From positions 4,774,001 to 4,838,000 of the forward strand of contig NZ_CP023688.1 of assembly GCF_008704655.1 (NCBI RefSeq): a stretch of DNA of 64,000 bases. The letters run 5' to 3'. The notes beneath the pieces are model-generated. The model was not told the DNA's origin, did not search any database, and saw only the letters and a list, made by a program, of their open reading frames with translations. The DNA comes from Streptomyces rimosus. GTDB lineage: Bacteria; Actinomycetota; Actinomycetes; Streptomycetales; Streptomycetaceae. A program made the position numbers and the translations under genes. Below, piece after piece: positions 1 through 9,065 of this stretch (position 1 is the first letter of the stretch; each line of letters starts with the position of its first letter).

Positions 1-842
1 GAGGCGAGGGCGCCGCGGGACTCGGGGGTGAGCCACAGGGGGCCGGCCGGGCCGGTGCCGACGACCACGACCGAGCCGGCGGCCGGAGGGGGCGGCGGGG
101 TGGCGATGCGGCTGGGGACCACGGCCACGGAGAAGTAGGGGACGGAGGGCGGGTCCACTTCCGACAAGGGTGCCGTCCGCTCCCCCGGCATCGTCGCGCG
201 TTCGACGTAGTCCGCCTCCGGGAGGCGGCCGGAGTCGGTGAGCGCCTGGTGTACGGACGGGAAGGTGCGGCCGAGCTTCATGACGACCGCGGCGTCCGTG
301 GCGGCGAGGCGGGCGGTCAGTTCCTCGGTGGGGAGGGTGCCGGGGAGGATGGTGAGGACTTCGTCGGCTTCGCAGAGCGGTTTGCCGAGGCGGGCGGCTG
401 CCGCGCTGACCGACGTGACGCCGGGGATGACCTCGGTCTCGTAGCGGTCGGCCAGGCGCTGGTGCATGTGCTGGTACGAGCCGTAGAAGAGCGGGTCGCC
501 CTCGGCGAGTACGGCGACCGTGCGGCCCGCGTCGAGGTGCGCGGCCAGGCGAGCGGCGGCCTCGGTGTAGAAGTCGTTGAGGGCGCCGCGGTAACCGTCG
601 GGGTGGTCGGTCGACTCCGTGGTGACCGGGTAGACCAGGCGTTCTTCGATGTGGTCGGGGCGGATGTGGCGCTCGGCGATGGAGCGCGCGATCGAGCGGC
701 CGTGCCGGGCGCTGTGGTACGCGATCACGTCGGCGGCGGCGATGACCTCGACGGCGCGCAGGGTCATCAGGTTCGGGTCGCCGGGGCCGAGGCCGACTCC
801 GTACAGGCGTCCCGGGCCGGGGGTGGTGTGCTGCTCGGTCAC
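1..842 (-). CDS. cobIJ: CobIJ: precorrin-2 C20- / precorrin-3B C17-methyltransferase, partial
   Basis: Adds methyl groups to the corrin ring from S-adenosylmethionine in aerobic cobalamin synthesis. Reading the minus strand from a GTG at 842 gives about 280 codons open to the window edge. The N-terminal half has the tetrapyrrole methylase signature [20 protein letters not shown] and the GDPLFYGSY and [12 protein letters not shown] segments of CobI. Near residue 255 a second methylase starts ([17 protein letters not shown]), which fits the CobI-CobJ fusion common in actinomycetes. The C-terminal part is outside the window. The GTG overlaps the cobH stop codon (GTGA), so the two are translationally coupled. 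The fusion reading is firm for the start of the second domain only. Confidence 0.9.
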   Translation of the reverse strand, partial: MTEQHTTPGPGRLYGVGLGPGDPNLMTLRAVEVIAAADVIAYHSARHGRSIARSIAERHIRPDHIEERLVYPVTTESTDHPDGYRGALNDFYTEAAARLAAHLDAGRTVAVLAEGDPLFYGSYQHMHQRLADRYETEVIPGVTSVSAAAARLGKPLCEADEVLTILPGTLPTEELTARLAATDAAVVMKLGRTFPSVHQALTDSGRLPEADYVERATMPGERTAPLSEVDPPSVPYFSVAVVPSRIATPPPPPAAGSVVVVGTGPAGPLWLTPESRGALA

Positions 843-1471
843 TCTTCCACGCTCGCTATCGCGTTGATCGCCGCCGCGGCCATCGCGCTGCCGCCGCGCC
901 GCCCGCGTACCACCAGGTGTTCCAGGCCGGACGGGTGCTGCACCAGCGCGTCCTTGGACTCGGCGGCGCCGATGAAGCCGACCGGTATGCCGAGGACGGC
1001 GGCCGGGCGGGGCGCGCCCTCCTCGATCATCTCCAGGAGGCGGAACAGGGCGGTGGGCGCGTTGCCGACGGCGACCACCGCGCCGTCCAGGCGGTCCCGC
1101 CACAGTTCGAGGGCGGCGGCGCTGCGGGTGGTGCCCATGCGCTTCGCCAGGTCCGGTACGGACGGGTCGGCGAGGGTGCAGATCACCTCGTTGTCCGCGG
1201 GCAGCCGCTTGCGGGTGACGCCGCTGGCGACCATGTTCGCGTCGCAGAGGATGGGGGCACCGCCCCGCAGGGCCTCGCTCGCGCGGGCCACGACCTGCGG
1301 GGAGTACGCCAGGTCGCGTACGAGGTCGGTCATGCCGCAGGCGTGGATCATCCGGACGGCGACCCGGCTGACGTCCTCGGGCAGCTGCGCGAGGTCCGCC
1401 TCGGCGCGGATGGTGGCGAAGGACCGGCGGTAGATCTCCGCCCCGTCCTTCTCGTAGTCGAACTCGCTCAC
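839..1471 (-). CDS. cobH: CobH: precorrin-8X methylmutase
   Basis: Moves the C11 methyl group to C12, converting precorrin-8X to hydrogenobyrinic acid. The 210-residue product has normal family length and reads [24 protein letters not shown] at its N terminus in two parts, followed by the conserved MIHACGMTD stretch (catalytic His) and the [16 protein letters not shown] segment. I chose the GTG at 1471 because homology begins just after it; the open frame extends further upstream inside cobG in an arginine/proline-rich, implausible composition. It lies 19 nt after cobG and overlaps cobIJ, so the three form one operon. Confidence 0.92.
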   Translation of the reverse strand: MSEFDYEKDGAEIYRRSFATIRAEADLAQLPEDVSRVAVRMIHACGMTDLVRDLAYSPQVVARASEALRGGAPILCDANMVASGVTRKRLPADNEVICTLADPSVPDLAKRMGTTRSAAALELWRDRLDGAVVAVGNAPTALFRLLEMIEEGAPRPAAVLGIPVGFIGAAESKDALVQHPSGLEHLVVRGRRGGSAMAAAAINAIASVEE

Positions 1472-1490
1472 TGTGTTTCGTTGCCCTCGG

Positions 1491-2957
1491 TCATGTCGTG
1501 GTGGGGGTCGTGCGGGTGGCCGCGCGGGCCGACGCGACGGCGTCGGCGAGGCGGCCGGGTTCGGTCGTGGGGACGGTGGTCGCGGCGGCCGCCCCGTCGC
1601 GGGTGCCCCGTACAGACACCTCGTAGGCGTCGCCGGTCGCCACGACATCGACCCACGCGCCGTGCGGGTGGCCGCAGCGGCGGGCGCAGCCCGACCAGTG
1701 GACGGGCAGCGGCTCGGTGGCGCCCCCCGCTCGCAGGGTGGCCACCGCGTCCGCCCGTACGTCGGCCAGCGACTTGGCGCAGCCGGGGCGGCCGGTGCAG
1801 GCGCCGAGTCCGTACCAGGGGGAGGCGGGATCGGTGACCAGGCCGGCCGCCGCCAGTTCGCGCAGCCTGGGACCGGCCGTCTCCGGGGACAGGCCGGGCA
1901 GCACCACGCCGCGCCAGGGTGTCATACGGAGTTCGCCGGCCCCGTCCTGGGCGGCGATGGCGGCCAGTTCCCGCAGATGGGCGCTGGTGAGGCGGCCGAG
2001 GGGGGCGAGGAGGGAGAGGGCCCGGGTGCCGTCGGGGGCGGTGACCTGGCCCGGCCGGGGCGGGGACGGCCGGGTGGGGGCCGGGGGCGTGGCGGTCGTG
2101 CAGGGCTCCGGGAGTTGCGTACACAGGTGTACGCGGACGGTCGCGGCGTCGTAACCCGGCGGGAGCTCGCGTACGCGCCAGGAGCCGTTGCCCGCTTCCC
2201 GGGCGACGGTGAGGAACGCTTCCGCGGCGGCCAGGGCCGTGCGCGGTGCGTCATGGCCGGGCAGCCGCAGCGCCTCGGGGTCGTCGCCGATGCGCAGCAG
2301 CGCCGTACCGCCCGCTTCTGCGATCAACGTCACATCGGCGCCGAGCGCGGCCACGTCCCCGCGGCCGTCGTCCAGCGCGAAGAGGAAGCGTCCGGAGAGG
2401 GCGGGGGCCGTCGGGCTCGCGCACAGGAGGCGGTCCAGTTCGCGGGCCCAGTCCTGGACGGCGGCGCCGCCGTCGGCGCCCTGTCCGTCCAGCCCGGCGA
2501 GCGGTGAGGCGACGATGTTGCGGACGCGTTCGTGCTGGTCGGAGGGGAGGAGACCGGCGGCGCGCAGGAGGCCGGCGAGGGACGCGGCACTGTCGGCACC
2601 GAGGCCGCGCAGCTCCGCGTTGCCGCGGGAGGTGAGGGAGAGGTGGCCATCGCCGAGACGGTCCGCCGCGTCGGCCAGGACGCGCGCCTGGTGGGGCGTC
2701 AGGCGCCCTGCCGGAAGGCGGAGTCGGGCCAGGTATCCGTCGGCGGCCTGATGCAGCCGCAGCGCCCCGGGGCAGGCGTCGCCACGGTCCCGTACGACGG
2801 CGTCGCCGCGCTCCTGTACGGCGGCGCCATCGCGGTTCCGTACGTCCCGTACGCGGGCCTCGCGGCCGCCGCCTGCGCAGGCGTCACCGCCATCCCGTAC
2901 GAGGGATTCGTCCCGATGCGGGGGTATCGCGGGGGTGGGCGGCATGGCGGCGAGCAT
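1491..2957 (-). CDS. cobG: CobG: precorrin-3B synthase, sulfite reductase-like
   Basis: Oxygen-dependent hydroxylation and lactone formation on precorrin-3A, the step that commits to the aerobic cobalamin route. The 488-residue protein carries two ferredoxin half-domains ([17 protein letters not shown]...[11 protein letters not shown] near residue 100) and the siroheme/Fe4S4 ligand pattern [10 protein letters not shown]...[10 protein letters not shown] near residues 375-425. The first about 50 residues are low complexity and degenerate, so the true start may lie downstream; ATG 2957 and ATG 2945 are both possible and neither has a strong ribosome site. First gene of cobG-cobH-cobIJ, divergent from cobN. 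Confidence 0.88.
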   Translation of the reverse strand: MLAAMPPTPAIPPHRDESLVRDGGDACAGGGREARVRDVRNRDGAAVQERGDAVVRDRGDACPGALRLHQAADGYLARLRLPAGRLTPHQARVLADAADRLGDGHLSLTSRGNAELRGLGADSAASLAGLLRAAGLLPSDQHERVRNIVASPLAGLDGQGADGGAAVQDWARELDRLLCASPTAPALSGRFLFALDDGRGDVAALGADVTLIAEAGGTALLRIGDDPEALRLPGHDAPRTALAAAEAFLTVAREAGNGSWRVRELPPGYDAATVRVHLCTQLPEPCTTATPPAPTRPSPPRPGQVTAPDGTRALSLLAPLGRLTSAHLRELAAIAAQDGAGELRMTPWRGVVLPGLSPETAGPRLRELAAAGLVTDPASPWYGLGACTGRPGCAKSLADVRADAVATLRAGGATEPLPVHWSGCARRCGHPHGAWVDVVATGDAYEVSVRGTRDGAAAATTVPTTEPGRLADAVASARAATRTTPTTT

Positions 2958-3009
2958 ACCGACGATGGCTCGGGCGGTCCCCCGCCCGGCTGTCGGCGGC
3001 AGCCCTTAC

Positions 3010-3165
3010 TATGCAGGTCGGTGGGTCAGCTGGCCCATCGGACGCCAGCGACGGCGCCAAGGGAGGAAGCCCGGTGCAAATCCGGCGCGGTCCCGCCACT
3101 GTGAGCCCGGCCACCGCCGGGCGAGCCAGGAACTCCCGCCGTCCGTGAACACCGCCCGGGGCGCG
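3010..3165 (+). ncRNA. Cobalamin (AdoCbl) riboswitch upstream of cobN
   Basis: The leader contains the hallmarks of a cobalamin riboswitch: GGAAGCCCGGTGCAAATCC, then GCGGTCCCGCCACTGTGA (the B12 box with GCCACTG), a GC-rich hairpin, and GCCAGGAACTC. It ends about 27 nt before the cobN ATG, so translational control of cobN by B12 is likely: high cobalamin should hide the ribosome site at about 3172-3179. The limits given are approximate because I judged them by eye. Confidence 0.88.
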
Positions 3166-3191
3166 GACCCCGAGGAAGGCCAGTCGCCGCC

Positions 3192-6100
3192 ATGATCCTG
3201 CTGCTGTCGACGTCCGACACCGACCTGCTCAGCGCCCGTGCGGCCGCCGGTCCCGTGCCGTACCGGCTCGCCAACCCCGCCCGCCTCGACCTGGCGGAGC
3301 TGCCCGGCCTCCTGGAGGGCGCCGACCTGGTCGTCGTCCGGCTCCTGGGCGGCCTGCGGGCCTGGCAGGAGGGCCTGGACCAGCTCCTCGCCGCCGACCA
3401 GCCCCGCCCCGTCGTGGTGCTCACCGGCGAACAGGCGCCCGACGCGCAGCTCATGGAGGCGTCCACCGTCCCCATCGGCATCGCGGCCGAGGCCCACGCC
3501 TACCTGGCGCACGGCGGCCCCGCCAACCTGGAGCAGCTCGGCCGCTTCCTGTCCGACACCGTGCTGCTGACCGGCCACGGCTTCGAGCCGCCGGCCGCCG
3601 CGCCCTCCTGGGGCCACCTGGAGCGCTCGAAGCACCTGGCGGCCGAGGCGCGTACCGGTGGCGAGGTCGTGGCGCGTACGGACGACACGGGCGCCGCGAC
3701 CGGCCCGCTGGTCGCCGTGCTCTACTACCGCGCCCACCACATGAGCGGCAACACCGCCTTCGTGGAGTCGCTGTGCGAGCGGATCGAGGAGGCCGGCGGC
3801 CGTCCGATGCCGCTGTTCGTGGCCTCGCTGCGGGCGCCCGAGCCGGAGCTGATCGAGGAGCTGCGGGCCGCCGACGCGATCGTGACGACCGTGCTGGCCG
3901 CGGGCGGCACCAAGCCCGCCGAGGCGTCGGCCGGCGGCGACGACGAGGCGTGGGACGCGGGCGCGCTGGCCGCGCTGGACGTGCCGATCCTCCAGGCCCT
4001 GTGCCTGACCGGGCCGCGCAGCGCCTGGGAGGAGAACGACGAGGGCCTGTCGCCGCTGGACGCCGCCAGCCAGATCGCGGTGCCCGAGTTCGACGGTCGG
4101 CTGATCACCGTCCCGTTCTCCTTCAAGGAGACCGACGAGGACGGCCTGCCGGTGTACGTCGCCGACCCCGAGCGCGCCGCCCGGGTCGCCGGCATCGCCG
4201 TCCGCCACGCCCGGCTGCGCCACATCGCGCCCGCCGACAAGCGCCTGGCGCTGGTGCTGTCCGCGTACCCGACCAAGCACTCCCGCATCGGCAACGCGGT
4301 CGGCCTGGACACCCCGGCGAGCGCCGTGGCGCTGCTGCGCCGCCTTCGTGAAGAGGGCTACGACTACGGGGACGAGCCCGTGCCCGGCCTGGAGTCCGGC
4401 GACGGCGACGAGCTGATCTACGCGCTGATCGAGGCGGGCGGCCACGACCAGGAGTGGCTCACCGAGGAGCAGCTCGCCCGCAACCCGGTCCGTATCCCGG
4501 CCGCCGACTACAAGCGCTGGTACGGCACGCTGCCGCGGGAGCTGCGCGAGCAGGTCGAGGAGCACTGGGGCCCGCCGCCCGGCGAGATGTTCGTGGACCG
4601 CAGCCGGAACCCGGACGGCGACATCGTGCTGGCCGCCCTGCGCCGCGGCAATCTGCTCATCCTCATCCAGCCGCCGCGCGGTTTCGGCGAGAACCCGATC
4701 GCGATCTACCACGACCCGGATCTGCCGCCGTCGCACCATTACCTGGCCGCCTACCGCTGGATCGCCGCCTCCCAGGAGGACGGCGGTTTCGGCGCCGACG
4801 CCATGGTCCACCTGGGCAAGCACGGCAACCTGGAGTGGCTGCCCGGCAAGAACGCCGGCCTGTCCGCCGCCTGCGGCCCGGACGCGGCCCTCGGCGACCT
4901 GCCCCTGATCTACCCGTTCCTGGTCAACGACCCGGGCGAGGGCACCCAGGCCAAGCGCCGGGTGCACGCCACGCTCGTCGACCACCTCGTACCGCCGATG
5001 GCCCGCGCCGAGTCGTACGGCGACATCGCGCGCCTGGAGCAGCTGCTCGACGAGTACGCGGCGATCTCCGCCATGGACCCGGCGAAGCTGCCCGCGATCC
5101 GTGCCCAGATCTGGACGCTGATCCAGGCCGCCAAGCTGCACCACGACCTCGGTCTGGAGGAGCGCCCGGACGACGAGGGCTTCGACGACTTCCTGCTGCA
5201 CGTCGACGGCTGGCTGTGCGAGGTCAAGGACGCGCAGATCCGCGACGGGCTGCATGTGCTCGGCGGCGCGCCGGAGGGCGAGGCGCGCGTCAACCTCGTG
5301 CTCGCCATCCTGCGCGCCCGGCAGATCTGGGGCGGTACGTCCTCGCTGCCGGGCCTGCGCGAGGCGCTGGGCCTGGACGAGTCGGCCGCGACCCGTACGA
5401 CCGCCGACGCGGTCGAGGAGCAGGCCCGCGGCCTGGTGCAGGCCATGGACGACGCGGGCTGGGACCTCGCGGCCGTCGAGCGGGTCACCGCGGAGCTGCC
5501 CGAGGCGCAGCGTGAGCCGGTGGCGGCGATCCTCGCCTTCGCCGCGCGCGAGGTCGTGCCGCGCCTGGCCGCCACCACCGACGAGATCGACCACGCGGTA
5601 CACGCGCTGGCCGGCGGCTTCGTCCCGGCCGGCCCGTCAGGATCGCCGCTGCGCGGCCTGGTCAACGTGCTGCCGACCGGACGTAACTTCTACTCGGTCG
5701 ATCCCAAGGCCGTACCGAGCAAGCTCGCCTGGGAGACCGGCCAGGCCCTCGCCGACAGCCTCCTGGAGCGCTACCGCACCGACCACGGCGACTGGCCGAC
5801 CTCGGTGGGCCTGTCCCTGTGGGGCACCAGCGCCATGCGTACGTCCGGTGACGACGTGGCCGAGGCGATGGCGCTGCTCGGCATCCGGCCCGTGTGGGAC
5901 GACGCCTCGCGCCGTGTGACCGGCCTGGAGCCGATCCCCGCCGACGAACTGGGCCGCCCGCGCGTCGATGTGACGCTGCGTATCTCCGGCTTCTTCCGCG
6001 ACGCGTTCCCGCACGTCATCGGCCTGCTGGACGACGCCGTACGGCTCGCCGCCTCCCTGGACGAGCCCGCCGACGTCAACTTCGTCCGCGCCCACGCCCA

Positions 6101-6863
6101 GGCCGACCTGGCCGCGCACGGCGACGAGCGCCGGGCCACCACCCGCATCTTCGGCTCCCGCCCCGGCACGTACGGCGCGGGCCTGCTCCAGCTCATCGAC
6201 TCGCGTGACTGGCGTACGGACGCCGACCTCGCCGAGGTCTACACGGTGTGGGGCGGCTACGCGTACGGGCGCGGCCTGGAGGGCTGCCCGGCGCGCGAGG
6301 AGATGGAGACCGCGTACAAGCGCATCGCGGTGGCGGCGAAGAACACCGACACCCGCGAGCACGACATCGCCGACTCGGACGACTACTTCCAGTACCACGG
6401 CGGCATGGTCGCGACCGTGCGCGCGCTCAAGGGCACCGCGCCCGAGGCGTACATCGGCGACTCGACGCGGCCCGAGACGGTCCGCACCCGCACGCTGGTC
6501 GAGGAGACCTCCCGCGTCTTCCGCGCCCGCGTGGTCAACCCGCGCTGGATCGAGGCGATGCGCCGCCACGGCTACAAGGGCGCCTTCGAGCTGGCCGCGA
6601 CCGTCGACTACCTCTTCGGGTACGACGCCACGACCGGCGTCGTCGCCGACTGGATGTACGACAAGCTGGCGCAGACGTACGTCCTCGACCCGGAGAACCG
6701 CGCCTTCCTCCAGGAGGCCAACCCCTGGGCCCTGCACGGCATCGCGGAACGCCTCCTGGAGGCGGAGTCGCGCGGCATGTGGGCCGAGCCGGACAAGGAG
6801 ACCCTGGCCGCGCTCCGGGAGGCGTTCCTGGAGACCGAGGGCGATCTGGAGGAGCAGGGCTGA
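3192..6863 (+). CDS. cobN: CobN: cobaltochelatase large subunit
   Basis: ATP-driven insertion of Co2+ into hydrogenobyrinic acid a,c-diamide, acting with CobS and CobT (or ChlI/ChlD-like) AAA+ subunits that are not in this window. The 1223-residue length fits CobN. Family motifs are clear: LSAYPTKHSRIGNAVGLDTP (about residue 355), HLGKHGNLEWLPGKNAGLSA (about 540), YPFLVNDPGEGTQAKRR (about 575) and, near the C terminus, DDYFQYHGGMVATVRAL. The ATG at 3192 has GAGGAAGG upstream. It sits alone behind the riboswitch and diverges from cobG, so it belongs to the same pathway but a separate transcript. Confidence 0.95.
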   Translation: MILLLSTSDTDLLSARAAAGPVPYRLANPARLDLAELPGLLEGADLVVVRLLGGLRAWQEGLDQLLAADQPRPVVVLTGEQAPDAQLMEASTVPIGIAAEAHAYLAHGGPANLEQLGRFLSDTVLLTGHGFEPPAAAPSWGHLERSKHLAAEARTGGEVVARTDDTGAATGPLVAVLYYRAHHMSGNTAFVESLCERIEEAGGRPMPLFVASLRAPEPELIEELRAADAIVTTVLAAGGTKPAEASAGGDDEAWDAGALAALDVPILQALCLTGPRSAWEENDEGLSPLDAASQIAVPEFDGRLITVPFSFKETDEDGLPVYVADPERAARVAGIAVRHARLRHIAPADKRLALVLSAYPTKHSRIGNAVGLDTPASAVALLRRLREEGYDYGDEPVPGLESGDGDELIYALIEAGGHDQEWLTEEQLARNPVRIPAADYKRWYGTLPRELREQVEEHWGPPPGEMFVDRSRNPDGDIVLAALRRGNLLILIQPPRGFGENPIAIYHDPDLPPSHHYLAAYRWIAASQEDGGFGADAMVHLGKHGNLEWLPGKNAGLSAACGPDAALGDLPLIYPFLVNDPGEGTQAKRRVHATLVDHLVPPMARAESYGDIARLEQLLDEYAAISAMDPAKLPAIRAQIWTLIQAAKLHHDLGLEERPDDEGFDDFLLHVDGWLCEVKDAQIRDGLHVLGGAPEGEARVNLVLAILRARQIWGGTSSLPGLREALGLDESAATRTTADAVEEQARGLVQAMDDAGWDLAAVERVTAELPEAQREPVAAILAFAAREVVPRLAATTDEIDHAVHALAGGFVPAGPSGSPLRGLVNVLPTGRNFYSVDPKAVPSKLAWETGQALADSLLERYRTDHGDWPTSVGLSLWGTSAMRTSGDDVAEAMALLGIRPVWDDASRRVTGLEPIPADELGRPRVDVTLRISGFFRDAFPHVIGLLDDAVRLAASLDEPADVNFVRAHAQADLAAHGDERRATTRIFGSRPGTYGAGLLQLIDSRDWRTDADLAEVYTVWGGYAYGRGLEGCPAREEMETAYKRIAVAAKNTDTREHDIADSDDYFQYHGGMVATVRALKGTAPEAYIGDSTRPETVRTRTLVEETSRVFRARVVNPRWIEAMRRHGYKGAFELAATVDYLFGYDATTGVVADWMYDKLAQTYVLDPENRAFLQEANPWALHGIAERLLEAESRGMWAEPDKETLAALREAFLETEGDLEEQG

Positions 6864-6880
6864 CGCCCTTCCCGACGCTG

Positions 6881-6932
6881 ACGGCGGAGCGCCGGGCAAG
6901 CTGAGCGATCAGCCTGCCCGGCGCTCCGCCGT
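6881..6932. terminator. Strong hairpin between cobN and the LCP gene
   Basis: ACGGCGGAGCGCCGGGCA (6881-6898) pairs perfectly over 18 bp with 6915-6932 around a 16-nt loop. It lies 18 nt after the cobN stop and 42 nt after the convergent LCP stop, so it can end both transcripts. There is no U-tract. Confidence 0.8.
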
Positions 6933-6973
6933 ATTACGCGTGGGGGCTCAGCCCATCGCCACGTGTGGGGGCC

Positions 6974-8521
6974 TCAGCCCGTCGTGGTGAACCCTTCGCC
7001 GACCGTCAGCGTCACCACGTCCGTCCCCGCGGCCGAAGCGTCCGACGCTTTCTCCGTCTTCACGCCCGCCAGCCGGGCGGAGAGCACCTTCGCCTGCGCC
7101 TCCATCGACGCGGGGTAGGTGATGGCGGTCTCCTTGGCGCCGGGAGCCGCGTTGCCGGTGGAGACCACCGAGAAGCCCATCTTGCGCAGGTCCGCCGCCG
7201 CGCCTGCCGCGTAGCCGGGCGTGCCGGTGCCGTTGAGGACCCGTACCTTCACCGAGCGCGCGGTGACCAGCTTCTTGGCCTCGGCGGCCAGCTTGTCCTT
7301 GCTGACCTCCTTGTCGTGCGCCAGGTCGCTGAAGAGGTTGCCGGCCTGCGGGTACTGCCAGATCACGTTCGCCTTGTCGGTGGGCACGTCCGCCTCGCGC
7401 GGATAGTTCGGCACCGTCAGGAAGGTGAGCCGGTCGCTGGGGATGTCCTTGACCGTGGAGGCCAGTTCGGACAGCGGCTTGACGCCCGCCAGCTCGTTGT
7501 CCGTGGTGATCGACTTGGTGGCCGAGTCGAGGAAGTCGTACAGCGCGCCGGGGCTGGTCAGCTTGGACTGCGCCTTCTCGCCGAGCGCCTTCATGAACTC
7601 CTGCTGGCGGCCGATGCGGCCGAGGTCGGAGCCGTCGCCGACGCTGTAGCGGGTACGGACGTAGCCGAGCGCCTTCTCGTCGCTGACCTCCTGGCAGCCC
7701 GCCTCCATGTCGAGGTGCGCCTTCTTGTCGTGGATCGCGGTCTTCGGGCACACCTTTATGCCGCCCAGGGCGTTGACCATGCCCTTGAAGCCCTGGAAGT
7801 CGACCGAGACGAAGTGGTCGATGCGCAGCCCGGTGTTCTTCTCGACGGTCTTGATCGTGCAGGCCGCCGCGCTGGCCACGTCGCCGCTCTCACCGCCGAT
7901 GGTGAACGCTTCGTTGATCTTGAAGTGGTGGGGCTTGGACTTGTGGCCGTTGCCGCTGTCGCAGGACGGGATGGACACCCAGGAGTCGCGCGGGAAGGAG
8001 ACCGCGGTGGCCCACTCGCGGTTGGCGGCGATGTGCAGCACCATCAGCGTGTCCGACTGCATGGTGTCCAGGTTCTTGCCGTACTTGGCGTTGGCGCCCG
8101 CGCGGCTGTCCGAGCCGACGACGAGGATGTTCTTGGAGCCGGGGCTGAGGTTGGCGGGGCGGTCGCCGCCGAGGCGGCTGCCGACGTCCGCGCCGTGGAT
8201 GTTGCCGTCCAGCTTGAAGTAGATCCAGCCGCCGACGCCGGCCGTGATCAGCAGCAGCACGCCGAGGACGCCGCCGGTCCAGGCGAGGATGCGGCCGCGC
8301 CGGGTCATCCGGGCCTTGGGGCGGCGGCCGCGGCCGGAGCCGGAGCCCGCGGCGCGGCGCGAGCGGCCGGGTCCCGGGCCGGAGCGGTCGGCCCGGCGGG
8401 AGCGGGGGCCGGGCACATCGGGGCCGCGGGTGTCCGCGCCGGGGCCGGTGCGGCCGGTGGGGCCGGAGGTGCCGTTCTGGCCGGAGGTCGCGCCCCGCCG
8501 GGGCCGGTTCCTGTCTTGCAC
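6974..8521 (-). CDS. LCP family ([11 protein letters not shown]) glycopolymer-peptidoglycan ligase
   Basis: Membrane-anchored enzyme of the family that transfers lipid-linked polymers to peptidoglycan at the outer face. The 515-residue product has a long basic, Gly/Pro-rich cytosolic tail (1-75), one membrane helix (about 79-101, ILAWTGGVLGVLLLITAGVG), then the LCP domain with NILVVGSDSRAG, QSDTLMVLHI, SFPRDSWVSIP, VDFQGFKGMVNALGGI and YVRTRYSVGDGSDLGRIGRQQ, carrying the usual Asp/Arg substrate ligands. A C-terminal LytR_C domain (VKVRVLNGTGTPGYA) closes the protein. Start GTG 8521 has AAGGA upstream; the longer frame overlaps the small gene before it. It follows that gene by 22 nt and may share its BlaI-type operator. 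Confidence 0.92.
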   Translation of the reverse strand: MQDRNRPRRGATSGQNGTSGPTGRTGPGADTRGPDVPGPRSRRADRSGPGPGRSRRAAGSGSGRGRRPKARMTRRGRILAWTGGVLGVLLLITAGVGGWIYFKLDGNIHGADVGSRLGGDRPANLSPGSKNILVVGSDSRAGANAKYGKNLDTMQSDTLMVLHIAANREWATAVSFPRDSWVSIPSCDSGNGHKSKPHHFKINEAFTIGGESGDVASAAACTIKTVEKNTGLRIDHFVSVDFQGFKGMVNALGGIKVCPKTAIHDKKAHLDMEAGCQEVSDEKALGYVRTRYSVGDGSDLGRIGRQQEFMKALGEKAQSKLTSPGALYDFLDSATKSITTDNELAGVKPLSELASTVKDIPSDRLTFLTVPNYPREADVPTDKANVIWQYPQAGNLFSDLAHDKEVSKDKLAAEAKKLVTARSVKVRVLNGTGTPGYAAGAAADLRKMGFSVVSTGNAAPGAKETAITYPASMEAQAKVLSARLAGVKTEKASDASAAGTDVVTLTVGEGFTTTG

Positions 8522-8543
8522 GCCTATTGGTCCTTCTGGTGCG

Positions 8544-8798
8544 TCAGATGCCCGCGCTCGGCAGGACGAGCATGCGGTCGGGGTCGTACGGAAACCACTG
8601 CGGGCAACTGCCGCTGCTGCCGCGCATCGTACGCAACCTGCACCACAGTTCGCCTGCCCCGTCCCGCCACCAGGCGCTGATGCGGCCCAACTCCCACCCG
8701 CCGTCGGGGTGTTGCAGCTCCACCGGCTGGTAAACCCATCGCACCTCCGCCTCGGGGGGAGGCCCACCCTGCCGCGGGGGCCCGCACCTCGTCGTCAT
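8544..8798 (-). CDS. Small conserved protein, function unknown
   Basis: Encodes 84 residues with a Trp/Arg-rich core: VYQPVELQHPDGGWELGRI, SAWWRDGAGELWCRLRTM and WFPYDPDRMLVLP. I recognise this as a small protein that recurs in streptomycetes, without known function; the beta-strand-like spacing suggests a compact SH3-like fold, which is a guess. It lies 22 nt before the LCP gene on the same strand. The 22-bp palindrome at 8850-8871 sits 52 bp before its start, so it probably belongs to the BlaI-type regulon. Confidence 0.75.
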   Translation of the reverse strand: MTTRCGPPRQGGPPPEAEVRWVYQPVELQHPDGGWELGRISAWWRDGAGELWCRLRTMRGSSGSCPQWFPYDPDRMLVLPSAGI

Positions 8799-8849
8799 CT
8801 CCCCCTCCCGCCGGGCCGGTTGCGAACGTTCTGGCGCACTCTACAGCCA

Positions 8850-8871
8850 ACTTCTACAACGCTGTAGAAGT
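8850..8871. promoter_or_regulatory. BlaI-type operator 1 (small protein/LCP promoter)
   Basis: ACTTCTACA-ACGC-TGTAGAAGT is a perfect inverted repeat (9+4+9). The core TCTACA-N4-TGTAGA recurs at 10571-10588 and 11867-11886, and ACA/TGT half-sites with a short spacer are the known target type of BlaI/MecI repressors. An extra half-site CTCTACAG lies at 8839-8846. It is 52 bp before the minus-strand start at 8798. Confidence 0.75.
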
Positions 8872-9065
8872 ACGATGGTGTGGGGCGGATCACATGGTAG
8901 GGGAGGCGCCCGGGGCGGCGTGCGCGGGGGTTGCGGGGGCGGGGGAGACGGCCGGGGCCTCCACCGGGCCACCTGGCGGGCCGTCACCTTCCTTCCGGCC
9001 GGGGCCGTACGCACAGGTGCGCTGCTCGCCCCTCGGGATCGCCCCGAGTCCCGACGTGTGCGTAC

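Noticed and set aside
3009..5603. 864-codon minus-strand open frame opposite cobN
   Set aside because: Composition is antisense-like (VLVRRAL..., GQRRAR...), no family motif; CobN is unmistakable on the plus strand.
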